Assembly: GCA_034231615.1 (NCBI GenBank)
Contig: CM067309.1
Coordinates: 31,852,798 to 31,916,797 of the forward strand
DNA: 64,000 bases
From: Meghimatium bilineatum
Lineage: Eukaryota > Mollusca > Gastropoda > Stylommatophora > Philomycidae
Direction: 5' to 3'
Shown one piece after another: positions 1-11,214 of this stretch. Position numbers and translations under genes: made by a program. The stretch's first letter is position 1; each line of letters starts with the position of its first letter. The notes beneath the pieces were generated by a model. The model saw only the letters and a program-made list of their open reading frames with translations. It was not told the DNA's origin and did no database searches.

Positions 1-429
1 ATTTTAATAAAAAATGTCAGCATTAGTAATAATTGCTGAAATTTAACACTAAATGACTTTTTTGTGGGTTCGAAATCCAGATCAATACGGAAATTCCATA
101 CTTATTGGCACCTATGAGATGTAGCATTGTATATTTCTCATTATAAACCTAATTGTCGTTATAATGTTTCCAACAAATCTATTTATAAAAGAAATCTATT
201 TCTCAGATAAGTCATTTTATTTTGCCCTGATCTTCCGCAATATCTCCTCATGTGTTTATATTCAAACCTCAATGTGATTCTCAACATTCATCTGTAGAAA
301 TACATCTCTATAGCCTCTAGTTTTTTTTAATTCAGTTTATTCTCTTTTTAGTTTAGTCTAAACAGAAGTGGTTCTAGAAAAGCCATGCTGAAGTCGGATA
401 TGTCAACCTGGAAGACACTGATATTGCAT
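1..429. other. AT-rich intergenic sequence, no feature seen
   Basis: Unique-looking AT-rich sequence. I see no open frame of note, no splice-flanked coding segment and no recognisable repeat. Confidence 0.5.
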
Positions 430-1430
430 TCTTCTTCTTTATCATTCTTCAGTCAGATACAGGTTACAGCGCCAATAGCTTCAGTCAGATATCAGGTTAC
501 AGCGCCAATAGCTTCAGTTAGATATCAGGTTACAGCGCCAATAGCTTCAGTCAGATATCAGGTTACAGCGCCAATATCTTCAGTCAGATATCAGGTTACA
601 GCGGCAATAGCTTCAGTCAGATATCAGGTTACAGTGCCAATAGCTTCAGTCAGATATCAGGTTACAGCACCAATAGCTTCAGTCAGATATCAGGTTACAA
701 CACCAATAGCTTCAGTCAGATATCAGGTTACAGCGCCAATAGCTTCAGTCAGATATCAGGTTACAGCACCAATAGCTTCAGTCAGATATCAGGTTACAAC
801 ACCAATAGCTTCAGTCAGATATCAGGTTACAGCGCCAATAGCTTCAGTCAGATATCAGGTTACAGCACCAATAGCTTCAATGAATTGTGTGATTCGCTTC
901 AGGTCATCCATGGAACACTTCAAGTCTGGAAGTAGTGCCATCTCAGTGGACCATATTTTCTCCCTCTCTTCTTGGCAGAGTTGACAGATGTGAAGAATTT
1001 GTTCTTTAGTCTCTGGGCTCAGTCCACAGTTGCACAGGTCTGTCTCGCCAATCTTCAGCTTTCGGAACATGTGATTTCTCAGCCTGTTGTGGCCAGTTCA
1101 TAGTCAGAAGATGATGGTTTGTTCCTTGCGTGACATTTGATGGTAGGGGTTCATTTGGTTCTGCAGTTGGATGCATCTGCTTCCACTTTTTCTTGTATTC
1201 TGCTTTTAACATGGTCTTACATTCATAGTATGTATTATCACTTTCTATTTGTTCCAGTGATCTCCCTTTCCTTGCCAGGAGATCAGCTTTTTCATTTCCA
1301 GGTATGCCACAGTGACCAGGGATCCACTGCAGTACTGTTTCTATATTGCACTTGAGATATAGACTATGATATAACTGACTCATTATGGTCTCCAGGGCAT
1401 TTTGATAATCTGCAGGAATTTGATAAAAAT
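430..1430 (-). pseudogene. 5'-truncated LINE: RNase H domain end, expanded 3' UTR, GAA tail
   Basis: Read on the minus strand from about 1425 down to 855, this is the end of a non-LTR retrotransposon ORF. The segment 1425-1006 carries the RNase H signature WIPGHCGIPGNEKADLLAR, where H and D are the usual RNase H residues. A frameshift near 1006-1070 moves to a second frame with a cysteine-bearing tail (CNCGLSPETKEQILHIC) ending FIEAIGAVT-stop at 855. Beyond the stop, the 3' UTR is a 33-bp tandem array (450-880). A short (GAA)3-like tract, read as cttcttcttt on the plus strand at 431-440, closes the element. RNase H tails of this type occur in Jockey/I-group LINEs; the exact clade is not resolved. 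The copy is dead because of truncation and frameshift. Confidence 0.85.
450..880. repeat. 33-bp minisatellite, about 13 copies
   Basis: Unit about ggttacagcgccaatagctt plus 13 bases, period 33, with few substitutions. Its sequence contains the codons that end the adjacent LINE ORF (EAIGAVT on the minus strand), so it is an amplification of LINE terminal sequence. The 199-aa plus-strand open frame here is only a consequence of a period divisible by three. Confidence 0.95.
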
Positions 1431-1583
1431 TCAGATAAAAAATGCAGGAGAAGAAAAAAATATGTAAAATATGCAGGATTTTTAAGGCAAATCAACTTTG
1501 ACAGTAATATTGCCATTATTTTGTAACACCACTACCGTCACTGCAATCTACTGTATTAAAGTTCATATTATAGTAATAATTAT

Positions 1584-1988
1584 AAAAATTCTTGAGACTA
1601 ACGGGAATTGAACCAGTCCGTTCAACAGCACCAAATTGCTTAGCAACTATTTCATACGCGTACTTCCGTACTTGACTAACCACATCTCAAAAAAAAAAGA
1701 TGTGATTTTGTCAAGCCATTCAAACCGTGCACTCAAAGTCACCAGAGCGGACCAATCGAGACAAGGACTATTACAACAACAACAAACATCCCGTACAGGT
1801 ATTGAAATATCCTCAGTAACAACAAACATATAACATATAATACTCGTATTACTTATACAAGGGCCGATAGGTATTCTTGTAAACATGGATAACATATATA
1901 GACAATACAATTTTGCTTCAAATAATTGTTTATATTCTTTCTAAATTGTTTATATCTGGTTCAATTCCCGTTAGTCTCAAGAATTTTT
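1584..1988. mobile_element. Fold-back element with perfect 33-bp terminal inverted repeats
   Basis: Positions 1584-1616 and 1956-1988 are perfect inverted repeats of 33 bp (core actaacgggaattgaacca on the left arm). The interior of about 340 bp is AT-rich and has no coding. The arm contains a tRNA B-box-like string (GGTTCAATTCCC on one strand), so this could be two inverted tRNA-derived SINE ends rather than a DNA transposon. No clear target-site duplication was found. Confidence 0.7.
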
Positions 1989-2463
1989 AAATTGTCCTCT
2001 GGTTTCCTACTTTAAATTTACTAGTAATAATTCTAGTTGTGTGAAGTGCAAGCACCTGATTACCCACATGGGCTTCTGTGCAAAACAAGTTGTGGGGGAC
2101 CTGAGATTATCTACAACATACTGCTCTATACGTGACCGATATTAGACTGATGTTTAACAATTGATCGCAGAAGAAGAAGAGGAATATAGTAATAATATTT
2201 GAAGTATACTGTATATAGAACATTGCTGTTCAACTATTGTTGAATATTTCGGCACCACTATAATGCATCCAGTCGTATCGGTATAATGTAGACAAATTTT
2301 TGAACCAGAAGCTAATTCAGCAGATTTGAGTTTGTAAGATGGACCTATGACACTTGAAGACTCTAGCTTAATTTTATAACATAGGTCAGTATATTGAAAA
2401 TAACATGGACAGTGAAAAATACAAACCAAGATGTGTGAAGAACAGTAATCACCCATGTGTTAC

Positions 2464-2566
2464 TGAAAGGGGAGCACAGAATAGCACCACTAGTATCTTC
2501 CTTGCATGTCGTAAAAGGTGACTAAAGTGGCTAGGGGGTGAAATTGGATGTTCGTCCCGTATAGGA
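2464..2566 (+). mobile_element. SINE B relic, 5' head only
   Basis: Matches the head of SINE B (gaaaggggagcacagaatagca, then the gtcgtaaaaggtgac hairpin and the tcccgtatagga region) with many substitutions. The 3' GAA-tailed half is missing. Confidence 0.65.
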
Positions 2567-3054
2567 TCATCCTTTTCCAATTTCTTTTCATTTTTCAGCC
2601 TTTTATCTGTAGAAAAAAATTGTTGGTTTTTTGTGTGGTTTTTGTGTGTGTGCTTGTTCTAACTATATATCTATATATTTTTCTTGGATCGCAAGGTTAC
2701 AGGTAAGGGGGCATTTTAACCCACCCTTAGCAAATCAGACCATGATATAGTATCAGAACATCTGCCAAGGCAACTGTCACTCTCTCCCATTGATCCTGTC
2801 TCAGATTAGTTGGGAGAAATTTACGTACGAATATTCACGAAAGACCATTTTTTGCTGCTTGTGTACAGTATTTCCATGATTCGTACAGATTTTTATTTGT
2901 TTGTGGTACAGATTTTTGCCTCACAAGGTTGACAGGTCACAATCAAATTTTGCAATTGTTATCATGAAATTTACATTATTAATAATTTCTCTCCATAATC
3001 AACTCAATTGATATCTCCTATTCTCTCTCTCTCTCCACAATCATCTTCACCCAG
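2567..3054 (+). other. Likely last intron of the gene ending at 3236
   Basis: Non-coding, AT-rich. It ends in a pyrimidine-rich tract (tctctctctctctcc) followed by tcatcttcacccag at 3054, a good splice acceptor. No upstream coding exon is recognised between 1 and 3050, so the donor probably lies to the left of the window. Confidence 0.5.
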
Positions 3055-3236
3055 GAGGTTATATTGTGACAGTCTTTAGAGCAGAGGCTGAGAAGGCACC
3101 ATGGTACAAAGAAGGCGTGGTAGCATACATGACAGAACTGGAAAAGGAAGGTGTATGGAAATTGCAGTTGCAAACAACATTCCCAAATTTCATCGCAGAC
3201 AAGGAAGGATTGGTTCTCATTCACAGAGTTTTGTAA
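3055..3236 (+). CDS. Terminal coding exon of a METTL27/WBSCR27-like methyltransferase (partial)
   Basis: After the acceptor cccag|gagg, an open frame of about 60 codons (phase 1 entry) reads GGYIVTVFRAEAEKAPWYKE, continues with VVAYMTELEKEGVWKLQ, and ends GLVLIHRVL-stop at 3234-3236. A GG-Y-I turn, a long helix with KE.V..Y...LE.EG.W, and a final hydrophobic strand G(L/V)V...RVL form the usual C-terminus of Class I SAM methyltransferases of the METTL27 (Williams-Beuren region 27) group, as I recall that family. The SAM-binding motif I and earlier strands are not in the window. Composition and lack of repeats differ from the surrounding DNA. This is the only host coding segment I would defend. 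The family assignment is from memory and unverified. The substrate is not known. Confidence 0.7.
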
Positions 3237-3479
3237 CCTCTGTTTTGAGTAGTTGTTGTCAATATGTTAGTGATGTAATCAAAATGTAGTAGGCCTATTA
3301 AGAGATGGGGAAAATATTGTGTTTGAAGTTATGAGGAAGAATTGTTTTTAGTTTAATACCTGTTAATCTATTGAGATGTAATCAAATACAAAAAGCTTAA
3401 TCATAAAAAAACCCTTTGAAAAACAGAAAAATCTTACAGTGCACATACATTTTTATAATAATAATTGAATATCACCATC
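3237..3479 (+). other. Probable 3' UTR of the methyltransferase-like gene
   Basis: Follows the stop codon directly, is AT-rich and has no repeat match. No canonical AATAAA is seen. A-rich stretches near 3375-3415 could hold a variant signal. Confidence 0.35.
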
Positions 3480-3840
3480 GTCGTCAGGTAGTATATCCTG
3501 AACAGGATGTAGCCGTTCAAAGCCGTTCACAGCTTAAATCGATCCTTGTCAGTCTTCCTGCTTATGTTGTGGTCATGTTCAGGTGGTCTTTGATGTCGTG
3601 CGTCCATCTTCATCTTGGTGTGCCATGTCTATTTGCTATGCCTCTTGTTCGTCTCCCTGTCCTCATCGTCCCCATTATGGTTTTTTTTCTAGGACGTCAT
3701 GACATTATGACAAAATATTGTAGTTTTTCTGAAAGAACCATGCTGTTTAACCAGTTTTCTTTTACATTAATTTCTCTCAGGATGGCGGCTACATTTGTGA
3801 TCTTTTATGTCCATGGTATTCTGAGGATTTTTTTGTAATA
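3480..3840 (-). pseudogene. LINE reverse-transcriptase C-terminal relic
   Basis: On the minus strand the frames give the pattern typical of the end of endonuclease-type LINE ORFs: a REINVKENWL-like segment, a degraded FGHM-type segment, then GTMRTGRRTRGIANRHGTPR and RWTHDIKDHLNMT. Frames are broken by stops and shifts. It resembles in layout the relics at 35.0-35.5 and 61.3-61.6 kb. Confidence 0.65.
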
Positions 3841-4534
3841 TTTTGTTTCAAATACTGCTATTTTATTTTTCACTTCAGTAAAGAAATTTAAAAAAATATA
3901 TGATTATAACTATTCTATATTATTGTAATGGACTTGTGCACCTGTGTCCATAAAATCCTTAATAGAAAAATCCATAATATCCTCATGGGAAAATGGTCAA
4001 AGTCTTATTGAAACACTCGAAGTGAAAGTTTGAAATTTTTCTGTTGTGATGTTTTCAATGCAGTGAACATTCTCTTGCTATTTCCTTTGTCTTTGTTCTT
4101 CAATTTCTCTGCATGAATTTATTATATATTGTTGTTTGTCATGCTTAGATTTTAGCTTTTTAGTCTTCTTTTATAGGTCTCTGACTTTTTATCCAGTGGT
4201 TTTGCATCTCCTTCTGTCTTTAATTATACTCATAGTTTCCTCATGCTTTTTATATATATTTTTTTGGTTTAAACATTTCTGCAGTACTGATGATAACTTA
4301 TTTTGTTGGTTAGCTCATTAGATGTCAGTTCCTCTTGTATATTTACAAGGTTAGTAAATCTGCTGTGTATCTCCATGTTATATTTGTTTGGTATGTCTGA
4401 TGTGATGTATCAGATTGTATAGTTTTTCATGTATTTTTCTCATGTATGCATTTAAATGTATTTTGTCAGAACATTAGTTCTCTCATTGTGTGTAATTCCA
4501 TCATGGGAGGAATAATAATTAGAGGACTTAGGTT
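3841..4534. other. AT-rich sequence, nothing assigned
   Basis: T-rich on the plus strand. It may include older LINE sequence on the minus strand, but no motif is clear enough to call. Confidence 0.4.
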
Positions 4535-5335
4535 AGGTTTCTAGAGGTTAGAGTTTCTCTAGAAGTTAAGTTTCTCTAGAGCTTGAGATTGTCTGCAAGT
4601 TAAGTTTCTCTAGAACTTGAGATTGTCTGCAAGTTAAGTTTCTCTAGAGCTTGAGATTGTCTGCAAGTTAAGTTTCTCTAGAGCTTGAGATTGTCTGCGA
4701 GTTAAGTGTCTCTAGAGGATTGAGTTTCTTTTTAAGTTAAGTGTCTCTAGAGGTTTGAATTTCTCTGGAAGTTAAGTTTCTCTAGAGGTTTGAATTTATC
4801 TGGAAGTTAAGTTTCTCTAGAAGTTTGAGTTTCTCTGGAAGTTAAGTTTCTCTAGAGGTTAAGCTTCTCTGGAAGTTAAGTTTCTCTAGAGCTTGAGATT
4901 GTCTGCAAGTTAAATTTCTCTAGAGCTTGAGATTGTCTGCGGGTTAAATGTTTCTAGAGGTTTGAGTTTCTTTGGAAGTTAAGTGTCTCTAGAGGTTTGA
5001 GTTTCTGTGGAAGTTAAGTTTCTCTAGAGGTTAAGCTTCTCTAGAGGTTTGAGTTTCTTTGGAGGTAAAAAATTTTTGGGGGGTTGAGTTTCTCTGGAGG
5101 TAAAGTTTCTATAGAGGTTTGAGTTTCTCTGGAAGTAAAGTTTCTATAGAGGTTTGAGTTTCTCTGGAAGTAAAGTTTCTATAGAGGTTTGAGTTTCTCT
5201 GGAAGTAAAGTTTCTATAGAGGTTTGAGTTTCTCTGGAGGTAAATGTTTCTCAAGAGCTTTGAGTTTCTCTGGAAGTTAAGTTTCTCTAGAGGTTTCAGT
5301 TTCTCTGGGGGTAAAGTTTCTCTTAGGAACTAGAG
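4535..5335. repeat. Degenerate minisatellite, about 30-bp period
   Basis: About 26 copies of units like aagtttctctagaggtttga followed by gtttctctgg. Variants alternate gettin 'gcttgagattgtctgc', 'gtttgagtttctctgg' and 'gtaaagtttctatag' blocks, so there are sub-arrays of different age. The duplicated ctctagag palindrome sits in most units. Confidence 0.9.
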
Positions 5336-5644
5336 GTTAAAAGTTTGTCTTGATTTTCTTTCACATTAATTACATTATCAATTGCCATGCTACAAGCGAT
5401 CATATTTTCTCCACAACTCATAAGAGAAGGCTACTACCATACTCTAAAATCAAACCACTACTGCCGTGTAAGGTAGGCTCTGTTGAAAGTCAAATGTTCA
5501 TGGAGTAAACCATAAACAAACCAGCAGAAGGCAGGTAGAAATCACTGTTGTACTGCCCCTAGGTTATGATTTTATTTCAAACAGTGGGTCATAATTTTGA
5601 ATATTTCTCACCGCGTTTAGACAGACCTACATTTAAAGTATACT
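5336..5644. other. Unique intergenic sequence
   Basis: No repeat or coding signal recognised. Confidence 0.4.
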
Positions 5645-5940
5645 CTTGTTAGGTATTTTTTTTTTATCTGACTCTTGTAGGTAGTTTTTTTTATCTGACT
5701 CTTGTTAGGTAGTTTTTTTTATCTGACTCTTGTTAGGTAGTTTTTTTTTTATCTGACTCTTGTTAGGTAGTTTTTTTTTTATCTGACTCTTGGTAGGTAG
5801 TTTTTTCGATCTGACTCTTCATAGGTAGTTTTTTATCTGACTCTTGGTAGGTAGTTTTTGATCTGACTCTTCATAGGTAGTTTTTGTTCTGACTCTTGGT
5901 ATGTAGTTTTGATCTGACTCTTGGTAGGTAGTTTTTGATC
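5645..5940. repeat. Minisatellite, about 25-30 bp period with variable T-run
   Basis: About 11 copies of atctgactcttgttaggtag followed by a T-run of variable length (about 4 to 11). Length change is mostly in the T-run. Confidence 0.9.
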
Positions 5941-6069
5941 GGATAGTGTCAGTGTTATCAAAATACACAGACAGGCTATAGATTCCAATCTGAAGCTATG
6001 CAATGACCATTGTTCTTCCAGTTGGAACAATCTTCCTGCTGATCTGACCTCTACAAATAGGAATCAGAC

Positions 6070-6720
6070 AACATCAAGTGATAAAGAGATAAGATAACAT
6101 CTAGTGAAAAAGATGTGAAATATAAAAAGGAAGTCAGGTAACACCAAGTGACAAAGAGGTGAGATATCAAAAAGGAAATCAGGTGTCATCAAGTGAAAAA
6201 GAGGTGAGAACATTTAAAAAAAGTAAGTCAGACATCACATTTCAAAGGTGTGAGATCACATTAAGTGACAGGATGGTGAGATAACAAGACAATGTAATAA
6301 GTGATATGAATGTGATCTAACAAAGTGATAAAGAGGTGAGATAACATCATGTGATAAACAGGTGAGATAACATCAAGTGATAGGGGGCAATAACATCAAG
6401 TGATAGAGAGGGAGATAACAAAGTGATAGAGAGGGAGATAACAAAGTGATAGAGAGGTGAGATAACATCAAGTGATAGAGAGGTGAGATAACATCAAGTG
6501 ATAGAGAGGTGAGATAACATCAAGTGATAGAGAGGTGAGATAACATCAAGTGATAGAGAGGTGATATAACATCAAGTGATAGAGAGGTGATATAACATCA
6601 AGTGATAGACAGGTGATAACATCAAGTGATAGGGCAATAACATCAAGTGATAGAGAGGGAGATAACATCAAGTGATATGGATGTGAACTAGCATAAAATA
6701 ATGGATGTGAACATCATTTG
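6070..6720. repeat. 26-bp minisatellite with degenerate flank
   Basis: Core unit agtgatagagaggtgagata plus acatca, best between 6300 and 6680. Diverged copies lie upstream from 6070. Shorter units (about 20 bp) are mixed in. Confidence 0.9.
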
Positions 6721-6774
6721 ACAGGGAAGTTCATATATTGTATCTGGATATAAATATTGCAGGTTCTTAAATAG

Positions 6775-7945
6775 AAAAATAGATACATTCATACATACAC
6801 ACGCACACACATACGTGAGGCAACCACACAAATAGATACAGTACATTCATACATACACATGCACACACATACGTGAGGCAACCACACAAATAGATACAGT
6901 ACATTCATACATACACATGCACACACATACGTGAGGCAACCACACAAATAGATACAGTACATTCATACATACACATGCACACACATACGTGAGGCAACCA
7001 CACAAATAGATACAGTACATTCATACATACACACGCACAAGGCAGCCACACAAACAATAGATACAGTACATTCATACATACACATGCACACACATACGTG
7101 AGGGAACCACACAAATAGATACAGTACATTCATACATACACATGCACAAGGCAGCCACACAAACAATAGATACAGTACATTCATACATACACATGCACAC
7201 ACATACGTGAGGGAACCACACAAATAGATACAGTACATTCATACATACACATGCACACACATACGTGAGGCAACCACACAAATAGATACAGTACATTCAT
7301 ACATACACATGCACACACATACGTGAGGCAACCACACAAATAGATACAGTACATTCATACATACACATGCACACACATACGTGAGGCAACCACACAAATA
7401 GATACAGTACATTCATACATACACATGCACACACATACGTGAGGCAACCACACAAATAGATACATTACATTCATACATACACATGCACACACACATACGT
7501 GAGGCAACCACACAAATAGATACAGTACATTCATACATACACACGCACAAGGCAGCCACACAAACAATAGATACAGTACATTCATACATACACATGCACA
7601 CACATACGTGAGGGAACCACACAAATAGATACAGTACATTCATACATACACATGCACACACATACATGAGGCAACCACACAAATAGATACAGTACATTCA
7701 TACATACACATGCACACACATACGTGAGGCAACCACACAAATAGATACAGTACATTCATACATACACACGCACAAGGCAGCCACACAAACAATAGATACA
7801 GTACATTCATACATACACATGCACAAGGCAACCACATAAACAATAGATACAGTACATTCATACATACACACGCACAAGGCAACCACATAAACAATAGATA
7901 CAGTACATACATACATACATACACGTGAGGCAACCATATAAACAG
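6775..7945. repeat. 58/51-bp minisatellite, about 20 copies
   Basis: Main unit of 58 bp (acattcatacatacacatgc, then acacacatacgtgaggcaac, then cacacaaatagatacagt). A shorter 51-bp variant (acacgcacaaggcagcc type) is interspersed in a semi-regular pattern, suggesting a higher-order unit. All minus-strand open frames here derive from the repeat. Confidence 0.95.
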
Positions 7946-8294
7946 TAGAGAACCAAATGAAACTCATTTTAAAAGAAATGACATTCCCAACTTATTATTA
8001 CAGAACAAATATCAAAAAAGTCAATAACGGAATGAACACGTACTTGAAATCTTAAATCATTATTCTAGACATCAGCAAGTTGCAATTAAAAATATTGATT
8101 GCCTGAGAAGTTATGTACAATTGTTTGAAGTCATACAACAAAACTAAGTTAAGATAGGTTCTTAGCACAACAATGAATCACAACGATCACATGAAATATT
8201 GAAGAAGAAATGAAAGTCAGATCATTCAATATAAAACTAAACAAAATCAGTTATAGAAAATGAAACAAATAAAAACTGAGATCGATAATGACAC
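7946..8294. other. Unique AT-rich sequence
   Basis: No coding or repeat signal recognised. Confidence 0.4.
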
Positions 8295-8640
8295 AAATTC
8301 TTCTTCTTCTTTCATTGACTTGAAACATGTCTATATCTGTAATTCTGTCTCCTTAATAAAACTCACTGTCTTTTGTAGTTCATACAGTGGCCCATAGAGT
8401 TTTGATTCCAGTGTTGTTTCCTCTGGTCAATAGCGTTTCATGCTCAGAACACTCTTGAAGTATATGTTTGGCACTCTGTGCTGCCTGTCCACATGGCTGT
8501 GTTACCAATCTTGAACTTTGTATACATGTGACTGCGGAGTCTGTTGTGGCCTGTTCTGAGACGTAGAATTATAACTTGTTCTGATCTGTTCATAATGTGA
8601 ATGACACAAATAAATGAGATTGCATTCTTCATACGTTGGT
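8295..8640 (-). pseudogene. GAA-tailed LINE, 3' end with RNase-H-family tail
   Basis: Minus strand: LRLRTGHNRLRSHMYTKFKI, then a zinc-knuckle-like stretch shifted out of frame (AAQSAKHILQECSEHETL on the adjacent frame), then a 3' UTR that ends in (GAA)3-4 at 8292-8304. The 3' UTR is nearly identical to the copy at 15893-16075, so both belong to one LINE family. The 5' part is truncated and frames are broken. Confidence 0.8.
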
Positions 8641-8874
8641 GAGGTCATTACTACAGCCTTCCTATTTCTTGAAGACTTCATTTACTAAGGCAGTTTTCTT
8701 GTCCTCATTATTAATCCATAGTTATACAAATTCACAACAGTTGAGATGAAAATAAGATGGAAATGAGTATTTTATTTATAGCTGTTTCTCAATTCTGTGG
8801 TTACACGTAAATCTACTGCCCGAGATATGCTGTGTTTGTGGTAATAATGAATCTACTGCCCAAGACATAGGGGT

Positions 8875-9180
8875 ACATTAGTTTTCTTGGCGCTGTCCAT
8901 AGAATTTTCATCATTCTTCTTAAAAACCACATCTCAGTTGCCTACAGATTACCTTGGGCATTTCTGTTTACTATCCATACTTTGCACCGATAAAATAGGA
9001 TTGGCTCAATATAACATCCTAGCACTCAAACTCGCTTATGCATTGATATTACTAAATTTCATAGAACTTTTCTCATTATTTTTAAAATGTTGATTTGACC
9101 TGTGCTATCTAACTCTTGATCTCAATGAAGCATTTGCCATCTGATGTTAGAATGATGCTAAGATACTTGTATCAAGAATG
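8875..9180 (-). pseudogene. LINE relic, family G (RT C-terminal region)
   Basis: The plus-strand string cattcttcttaaaaaccaca at about 8911 and its neighbours match 57270-57330 closely. On the minus strand it reads LGCYIEPILFY...VWI, a degraded form of the Y-G-x-E-x-W motif of LINE RT C-termini. It is broken by several shifts. Confidence 0.55.
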
Positions 9181-9254
9181 CAATGACATTTTATAACCAA
9201 AAGACAGACAATGGGATCTGTACACAGAAAAGTGAGATCAAATAAGGGAATTTA

Positions 9255-9640
9255 ATCAAGACATAAGATAAGGTAATTAAAACTAAATATGCACGATAAC
9301 ATAAGGGAATAAAAGCTAATCGTACATGATAACATAAGGGAATAAAAACTAAACATATATGATAACATAAGGGAATAAAAGCTAAACATATATGATAACA
9401 TAAGGGAATAAAAGCTAAACATATATGATAACATAAGGGAATAAAAGCTAAACATACATGATAATATAAGGGAATAAAAGCTAAATACGTACACGATAAC
9501 ATAAGGGAATAAAAGCTAAACGTACATGATAACATAAGGGAATAAAAGCTAAACGTACATGATAACATAAGGGAATAGAAGCTAAACGTACATGATAACA
9601 TAAGGGAATAAAAACTAAACGTACATGATAACATAAGGGA
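9255..9640. repeat. 33-bp minisatellite, about 12 copies
   Basis: Unit gataacataagggaataaaa plus gctaaacatatat, with low divergence. Minus-strand open frames follow from the period of 33. Confidence 0.95.
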
Positions 9641-10015
9641 ACAAGAAATAGGCATAATATTAAAGGAGATACATCTATACATACAATTAGTTAAAACTAA
9701 AGAATCAACATTGCCATATAATAAATTTAAACTAAAATAGCAGTCATTTTGTTGAGTGTAGTAGTAATAATTTGGAGGTTGTAGTGACAGGACTTCCTGA
9801 ACCACGACAACTTGTATTTTTATGGGCATATACTCTTAGATAACCAAATTGGACTTAACGTCCATGATTGTAATGAGAACACCTCAGCATATGAGATACA
9901 AATTGTCTACCCCAGGTGTGTTGCTCTTATGTGGGTACAGTCATGTTTATTATGTTTATTGAGTATGGTCTTGATGTCTGTCCACCGTTCCTAGGTCTGC
10001 CCTTGGCTCTGTATC

Positions 10016-10215
10016 CTGAGAGAGTAGCTAGAAAATCACGGATAGAACAAGATCCATCTACAGTGAACTATAAGATCCAAGGACATTTCAAGCTCGAACA
10101 GGGCTCATTAGCCATCTACGAAATCATAATCAAGGAAGGACATAACTGTAATTGAATTTTCAATAGTGGATGTAACAAATGGTCATCATCACTTGTGATG
10201 GACGAACACCCATCC
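10016..10215 (+). pseudogene. LINE 3' end, C2H2-tailed family (deleted finger)
   Basis: Reads RVARKSRIEQDPSTV in frame, then a scrambled stretch where the better copy at 32470-33218 has a C2H2 zinc finger. The 3' UTR after the stop (ggatgtaacaaatggtcatc at about 10167, then acttgtgatggacgaac) is the same as in that copy. Confidence 0.75.
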
Positions 10216-10365
10216 AGATTCCATCTTGTTATAAGCTTTTATGGGAAGTTGGTCGTTCATCCTCATAAGATGTCCAAACCATTTTATCTGTTGTTTCTCT
10301 ATATATTCGATACCTATTTCTGAAGTTTTCTCTGAGCATTTTGTTGAGTCTGGTGACTCCAATAC

Positions 10366-10535
10366 CCTTCCTTATAATAGATACAAATTTGTGCGCATGC
10401 GGTTGCGTCTCACGAATGACTCTCTAGACAAACCAACCTTGCAACAGAAAACCTTAGTAGATGACATGCCTTTCTATTAAGGTTATCTTCTTATAGAAGC
10501 TTCATGGCACGTCATCTATGCAATCCCGTAGTCGT
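10366..10535. repeat. Repeat J copy 1 (contains short inverted repeat)
   Basis: Related, in opposite orientation, to 27425-27600. Both share gatgacatgcc, cttcttatagaagc and an atgcggttgcgt-like segment. The short palindrome gatgacatgcc...ggcatgtcatc is better kept in the other copy. Confidence 0.5.
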
Positions 10536-10558
10536 AACCTTCGGTAACAGTTACCATG

Positions 10559-10624
10559 TTGTTCCGACAGGCCAGCGTTGTGCTTGAACTAGTTACTGGC
10601 TAGGCGTGGGTGGGCGGAACAACA
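10559..10624. repeat. 66-bp segment with 9-bp terminal inverted repeats
   Basis: gttgttccg at 10559 and cggaacaac at 10616-10624 form a perfect 9-bp inverted repeat around a GC-richer core. A 13-bp perfect palindrome (ggtaacagttacc, about 10543-10555) lies just upstream. The nature is unknown. Confidence 0.4.
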
Positions 10625-10689
10625 AATAAACTGTCACAAGGGCCAGAGTTGTGCCCTGATGCCGACTTCTGTTTCGGCAGCATTAGACT

Positions 10690-10790
10690 CGATATGCGAT
10701 CGAGTCGGATGGCTGCTGGAACAGATGGCGGAGCACTTATGGGAATGCCCCATGTGATGTAAGGCCAGTTTCTAATCAAGAATCAAGATA
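10690..10790 (+). pseudogene. LINE RNase H family tail (EHLWxCPxC)
   Basis: Reads MAEHLWECPM then a shifted frame. The trailing sequence gtttctaatcaagaatca resembles 43580-43600. The same terminal motif occurs at 20140-20180, 43530-43570 and, degraded, 55437-55465. Confidence 0.55.
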
Positions 10791-11152
10791 CAAATTGACT
10801 AATTATAATGAGTGAATATACAGGTGTTCGTGTCAACATTCAAAAATATATCAACAGAAACTGCAAATTCAATTTAAACAAACAATAGAGTAAAAAAGAA
10901 ATTGTGTCTTATGCCTGTCAATATGATGCAGAAAATATTCACAAAGTGAACAAAAAATATCTGCAGAAAGACCTTATAGAGCCGATGCATTTCTTTGATT
11001 TACAATGCATGATTTATAAATCAATATCAAATCAATATTTAAAAGTTATCGATGTCAGTTTTTGCCATTTTTTTTATATAAAGCTGCCATTTTTGATATG
11101 TTTATTATACAAACTTGACAGACAGTATATGAATGCAAATCCTTTAATATAG
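10791..11152. other. AT-rich sequence, nothing assigned
   Basis: An 82-codon open frame at 10904-11152 has no recognisable motif and is what AT-rich noise can give. Confidence 0.4.
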
Positions 11153-11210
11153 TGGTCCCAACCTAAGGGTCCCGGTCCCACTTGGGGTCTCAAAGGATTT
11201 CCTGTGGAAA
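11153..11210 (+). mobile_element. Possible hAT terminal relic
   Basis: The string agtggtcccaacctaagggt, followed by cccggtcccacttggggtc, looks like a decayed hAT end (CAGTGGTTCCCAACC type). No opposite end was found. Confidence 0.35.
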
Positions 11211-11214
11211 ACCT

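Noticed and set aside
2160-2185. cagaagaagaagagg as a SINE or LINE tail
   Set aside because: The sequence upstream does not match any GAA-tailed family in the window.
10904-11152. 82-codon frame as a small gene
   Set aside because: AT-rich low-complexity translation with no motif or supporting signals.
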